A DNA stretch of 27,594 nucleotides from Bacillota bacterium (GTDB taxonomy: Bacteria; Bacillota_E; RBS10-35; JAJYVN01). Position numbers and translations under genes: made by a program. Under the pieces are notes generated by a model. The model ran no database searches. It had not been told where the DNA came from and saw only the letters and a list, made by a program, of their open reading frames with translations. Location: positions 1 through 27,594 of the forward strand of contig JAJZWQ010000022.1 of the NCBI GenBank assembly GCA_021846605.1, given 5' to 3'. Shown here piece after piece: positions 24,877 to 27,594 of the stretch (its first letter is position 1; the number at the start of each line of letters is the position of its first letter).

Positions 24877-26103
24877 TCAGGGCTGCCCCAGCGCGTCGGC
24901 CAGGAGGCGGGCGACCTCGGGCCGGCTGAACTCGGGCGGGGGCGTCTCCCCGCGCCGCAACATGGCGCGGACCGCGGTGCCGGACAGGGTGACATGCTCC
25001 TCGTCGGGGTGCGGGCAGGTCTTGGCGGTGGCCATCCCGCCGCAGCGCCGGCAGTAGAAGGCGTTCTCGAAGGCCAGCGGGGTCACGCCGAGCTCGACGG
25101 CGTACTCGCTCACCAGCCGCTGCGCGTCAAACGGCCCGTAGAAGCCCCCGACCCCGGCGTGGTCGCGCCCCACGATAAAGTGCGTGCACCCGTAGTTCTT
25201 GCGGCAGATGGCATGGAAGACGGCCTCCCGCGGACCGGCGTAGCGCATGGCCGCCGGGAACACGGCCAGCAGCACGCGGTCCCGCGGATAGTACTGTTCA
25301 AAGAGCACCTCATAGGAGCGCATGCGGGTCGGGGCGGGGATGTCGTCGTCCTTGGTCTGGCCGACCAGCGGGTGCAGCAGCAGGCCGTCGACGATCTCCA
25401 GGGCACACTTCTGGATGTATTCGTGGGCGCGGTGCACCGGATTGCGGGTCTGGAAACCGGCCACCGTCCGCCACCCCCGGGCCATGCAGGCGGCCCGCGT
25501 CTGGCGGGGGGTCAGATGGTAGGCCGGAAAGGTCGGCTCCGGCAGGCGGAAGACGCGGACCGGACCGGCCACGGCGGCGCGGGGCTGGGCGAGGGTGGCG
25601 GCCACCCCGGGATGGGAGGGATCCAGCGTGCCGTAGACCGTCCGCGCCTCCCGCTCAAGGTCGCGCGAAAAGACTTCCTCCACGGTTAGGATGCCCAGGC
25701 GCGTACCGTCGGGGGCCTGCAGGGCCACCGCCTGCCCGTCGCGCAGTGCCCTGGCCCGCTCGGGATCTGCGGGGAGCACGATCGGCAGCGGCCAGATCAC
25801 CCCGCCGTACCCGGACCCCAGGTGCAGCCCTTCGAGGACCGCCGTGTAGTCCGAGCGCCCCAGGAACCCCGCAAGGGGGCTCATGGCCCCGGTGGCGATC
25901 ATCTCCAGGTCGGACACGGCCCGCGCGTCCAGCGGCAGAGCCGCCAGTTCCACGGCCCGCGCGCCGGCGTCACGCGCCTGCTCACCGTCGAGCAGGCAGT
26001 CCACCAACAGACCGCCATGAGGCCGGCTGGGTCCCTCCACGGGCGGGGTCTGGGGCACGGCGGCCGGTATCCCGACCGCGGGTTCCTGGGGCTGCGTCGG
26101 CAA
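24877..26103 (-). CDS. sat: Sulfate adenylyltransferase (ATP sulfurylase)
   Basis: It activates sulfate with ATP to APS and pyrophosphate, the entry to sulfate assimilation. The 408-residue monofunctional protein has the nucleotide-binding Q-T-R-N-P-V-H-R-A-H (218-227), T-R-M-R-Y-like P-T-R-M-R-S-Y, and G-R-D-H-A-G (312-317), plus the zinc site C-R-R-C...C-P-H (351-365) found in bacterial and archaeal Sat. There is no fused APS kinase domain. The TTG at 26103 lies eight bases after GGGAGGG; another TTG two codons earlier is too close to it. The first ~25 residues are a Pro/Gln-rich tail unusual for the family. It follows cysH by 40 bp and is almost certainly cotranscribed. Confidence 0.95.
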   Translation of the reverse strand: MPTQPQEPAVGIPAAVPQTPPVEGPSRPHGGLLVDCLLDGEQARDAGARAVELAALPLDARAVSDLEMIATGAMSPLAGFLGRSDYTAVLEGLHLGSGYGGVIWPLPIVLPADPERARALRDGQAVALQAPDGTRLGILTVEEVFSRDLEREARTVYGTLDPSHPGVAATLAQPRAAVAGPVRVFRLPEPTFPAYHLTPRQTRAACMARGWRTVAGFQTRNPVHRAHEYIQKCALEIVDGLLLHPLVGQTKDDDIPAPTRMRSYEVLFEQYYPRDRVLLAVFPAAMRYAGPREAVFHAICRKNYGCTHFIVGRDHAGVGGFYGPFDAQRLVSEYAVELGVTPLAFENAFYCRRCGGMATAKTCPHPDEEHVTLSGTAVRAMLRRGETPPPEFSRPEVARLLADALGQP

Positions 26104-26143
26104 CGTCAATCCCTCCCTGGGCCACGAGGACCCGTTTTCCCGG

Positions 26144-26920
26144 TTACTGGTGCAGGCCGCACTCCGTCTTCTCCTGGCCTGCCCATCGGCCCGCGCGCGG
26201 ATCCTCGCCGGGCCGGACGGCGCGGGTGCAGGGCCAGCAGCCGATGCTGGGAAAGCCCTGGTCGTGCAACGGGTTATATGGCACGTCGTGCGCGTGCACA
26301 TACCGCCAAACGTCCTCCGTGGTCCAGGTCGCCAGGGGGTTGGCCTTCGCCAGGCCGAACCGATCGTCCCAGGTGACGAACGGGGAGTTGGCGCGGGTGG
26401 GGGCCTGCTCCCGGCGGATCCCGGTGACCCAGGCACGCCGTCCCGCCAGCGCCCGCCGCAGCGGTTGCACCTTGCGCAACTGGCAGCAGAGGTCCGGTTG
26501 GCGGCTCCACAGCGCCGGACCGTATGCCTCCGCCTGCGCCTCCACGTTCAGGTGCGGCTGCACGCGCACCGGGCGGATGCCGTATCGCCGTTCCAACCCG
26601 CGCAGCGTCGCGTAGGTCTCCGGGAAGAGTAGTTCGGTGTCCAGGTAGAAGACACCCACGGCCGGAGCCACCCGGCTGATCATGTCGACGAGCAGGCAAT
26701 CCTCCACTCCGAAGGAACAGGCCAGCACCACCTCCGGAGCGTACCGCTGGGCCACCCAGGCGAGGACGTCCTCCGCCGGACCACCCCGCCGTTCGAAGAC
26801 CTCGTTGCGGGCGGCCAGTTCCGCCGTCTCCCAGGCCGCCGCCCCTGGCTCGGCGGCCTGCACCGGCGCTTCCGCCGGCACCGTCCGCCCCTCCACCCCG
26901 CTGGGCACCTCTCCGCGCAT
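26144..26920 (-). CDS. cysH: Assimilatory APS reductase (iron-sulfur type CysH)
   Basis: It reduces adenylylsulfate to sulfite and AMP with thioredoxin-type electrons. The 258-residue protein has the PP-loop-like nucleotide domain (L-A-C-S-F-G-V-E-D, 66-74), the [4Fe-4S] ligands C145-C146 in C-C-Q-L-R-K and C228/C231 in G-C-W-P-C-T, and the C-terminal catalytic E-C254-G-L-H. The four cluster Cys mark an APS rather than PAPS reductase, consistent with no APS kinase next to Sat. A ~30-residue Ala/Pro-rich N-terminal tail precedes the domain. GGAAGGGG lies eight bases before the ATG. It is the first gene of a cysH-sat unit; sulfite reductase and sulfate transporter genes are not in the window. 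Confidence 0.94.
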   Translation of the reverse strand: MRGEVPSGVEGRTVPAEAPVQAAEPGAAAWETAELAARNEVFERRGGPAEDVLAWVAQRYAPEVVLACSFGVEDCLLVDMISRVAPAVGVFYLDTELLFPETYATLRGLERRYGIRPVRVQPHLNVEAQAEAYGPALWSRQPDLCCQLRKVQPLRRALAGRRAWVTGIRREQAPTRANSPFVTWDDRFGLAKANPLATWTTEDVWRYVHAHDVPYNPLHDQGFPSIGCWPCTRAVRPGEDPRAGRWAGQEKTECGLHQ

Positions 26921-27020
26921 ACCCCGACCCCTTCCCGCCGCCGATGCCCCGGGGGGCCGCCCGACAGCGGTCCACGGTATGTTCGGGGGCAGGCATTGGC
27001 GATGGGGCGGACAGGGCCCC

Positions 27021-27046
27021 CCGCAGAATCGATCCGATTCCTGCGG
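27021..27046. repeat. Inverted repeat upstream of cysH
   Basis: CCGCAGAATCG (27021-27031) and CGATTCCTGCGG (27035-27046) are complementary apart from one bulged base, with a 3-nt centre. It lies about 100 bp upstream of the cysH start, where an operator or leader hairpin for sulfur control could sit. No T-run follows on either strand, so it is not a standard terminator. Confidence 0.4.
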
Positions 27047-27127
27047 AAAATACCGATATCCCCCACCATGCTAGGGGGGGGGCCCAGGGGTGTCAAGGCG
27101 GGGCCGCCGCGCGGGGACCCTCCCTGG

Positions 27128-27594
27128 TCATGCGCCGCCCGCCGTCGCATAATGGGCGGGGTCCGGGACCCTCCGCCGGAAAGGGGCGAGCCCGTCAGGA
27201 CCCCACGGCGAAAGCCGGGGGCTTGCAGCTACCGGATCGTGCTGCGATAGGCCGTCTGACAGCGGCCCGCCAGTCCCACGTATAGCGAGGCTGGCCAGGT
27301 GGTTGGCTCCGATGTTCCTGGCCGCATTCAGGTCCGCGTGGAGGGAGAAGCCGCATTGCTGGCAGCGGAAGTCGCCCCGCCTCCGACGGTTGGCCTTCTC
27401 CCGGTGCCCGCAGCGGCTGCACTTCTGGCTGGTGTAGCGGGGATCTATCGTGGCCACGGCCACGCCCGCCAGGGCAGCCTTGTAGCGCCAGAAGCCGAGC
27501 AGGCGCGAGCAAGAATGCAGGCGGCGGCGCTGCTTGTTGCGTCCCGGCACGCGGTCACGGATGTCGGTCAGGTCCTCGCAGACCAGTGTTGTGC
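27128..27594 (-). CDS. tnpB: TnpB (IS605/IS1341 type), C-terminal part, truncated by the window edge
   Basis: The 155 codons present start at the RuvC-II motif T-T-L-V-C-E-D-L-T-D-I, continue with S-R-L-L-G-F-W-R-Y-K-A-A-L-A-G-V, the zinc ribbon T-S-Q-K-C-S-R-C-G-H...F-R-C-Q-Q-C-G, and the RuvC-III D-L-N-A-A-R-N-I-G. No disruption is visible in this part, so unlike the left copy it could be active; the RuvC-I region lies outside. The homologous stop codon inside the right-end hairpin is changed from TAG to TCG, which adds about 26 residues up to a stop at 27128. It belongs to the same subfamily as the pseudogene at 1072-2232. Confidence 0.85.
   Translation of the reverse strand, partial: TTLVCEDLTDIRDRVPGRNKQRRRLHSCSRLLGFWRYKAALAGVAVATIDPRYTSQKCSRCGHREKANRRRRGDFRCQQCGFSLHADLNAARNIGANHLASLAIRGTGGPLSDGLSQHDPVAASPRLSPWGPDGLAPFRRRVPDPAHYATAGGA
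27196..27286 (-). ncRNA. Right end / probable omega-RNA scaffold of the right tnpB copy
   Basis: The block overlaps the 3' end of tnpB and ends with hairpin 27201-27222 followed by TCCTGAC. It nearly matches the solo relic at 15691-15777 and is similar to 1060-1146. By analogy with studied TnpB systems it would be processed from the tnpB mRNA, and the bases just past the element (from about 27195 downwards) would be the guide. Expression is inferred. Confidence 0.5.

Overview
The window is about 70% GC and dense with genes. Many genes start with GTG or TTG behind a strong Shine-Dalgarno sequence. A pyrR-pyrB-pyrC-carA-carB-pyrF operon is preceded by a PyrR-type attenuator, and there is a FliS homologue and an APS-reductase CysH. 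This mix suggests a high-GC Bacillota (Firmicutes), perhaps from the Sulfobacillus/Thermaerobacter-like lineages. The phylum is an inference; no rRNA or tRNA was seen.

Layout. The left edge (1-2305) holds a polysaccharide deacetylase between two IS605/IS1341-type tnpB loci: one runs off the window and one is a pseudogene. A GT-C membrane glycosyltransferase (2328-3491) and a 22-residue-repeat protein (3504-4082) follow. The pyrimidine operon fills 4256-12114 on the minus strand. Its leader (12134-12288) carries a promoter, a PyrR-binding anti-antiterminator, an antiterminator and a terminator. The operon's dihydroorotase has lost its metal ligands and looks like a non-catalytic PyrC'. Upstream are a DHA2-type MFS exporter and its MarR regulator, which has tandem palindromic operators and a probably leaderless start. 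A Uma2-family nuclease faces the other way.

The most unusual segment is 15275-15777. It is a worn CRISPR array with two spacers and three repeat copies. Its left repeat is split by a 215-bp MITE-like element with 16-bp perfect terminal inverted repeats and a 5-bp ACTCG target duplication. Its right repeat is cut off where a relic of a tnpB 3' end plus omega-RNA scaffold begins. The same scaffold occurs beside the two larger tnpB loci. No cas gene and no tnpA lies in the window.

The right half carries a sulfatase-superfamily hydrolase with Thr at the usual formylglycine position, a divergent cysteine synthase, a gene broken by an amber codon, and two consecutive secreted lipoproteins (a glycosidase-like protein and a GxGYxYP protein). 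After these come a SAM methyltransferase, an orphan FliS-like chaperone, and a cysH-sat sulfate-assimilation pair. The window ends inside another tnpB. CysH, Sat and CysK cover sulfate activation, APS reduction and cysteine formation, but sulfite reductase and serine acetyltransferase are not here.
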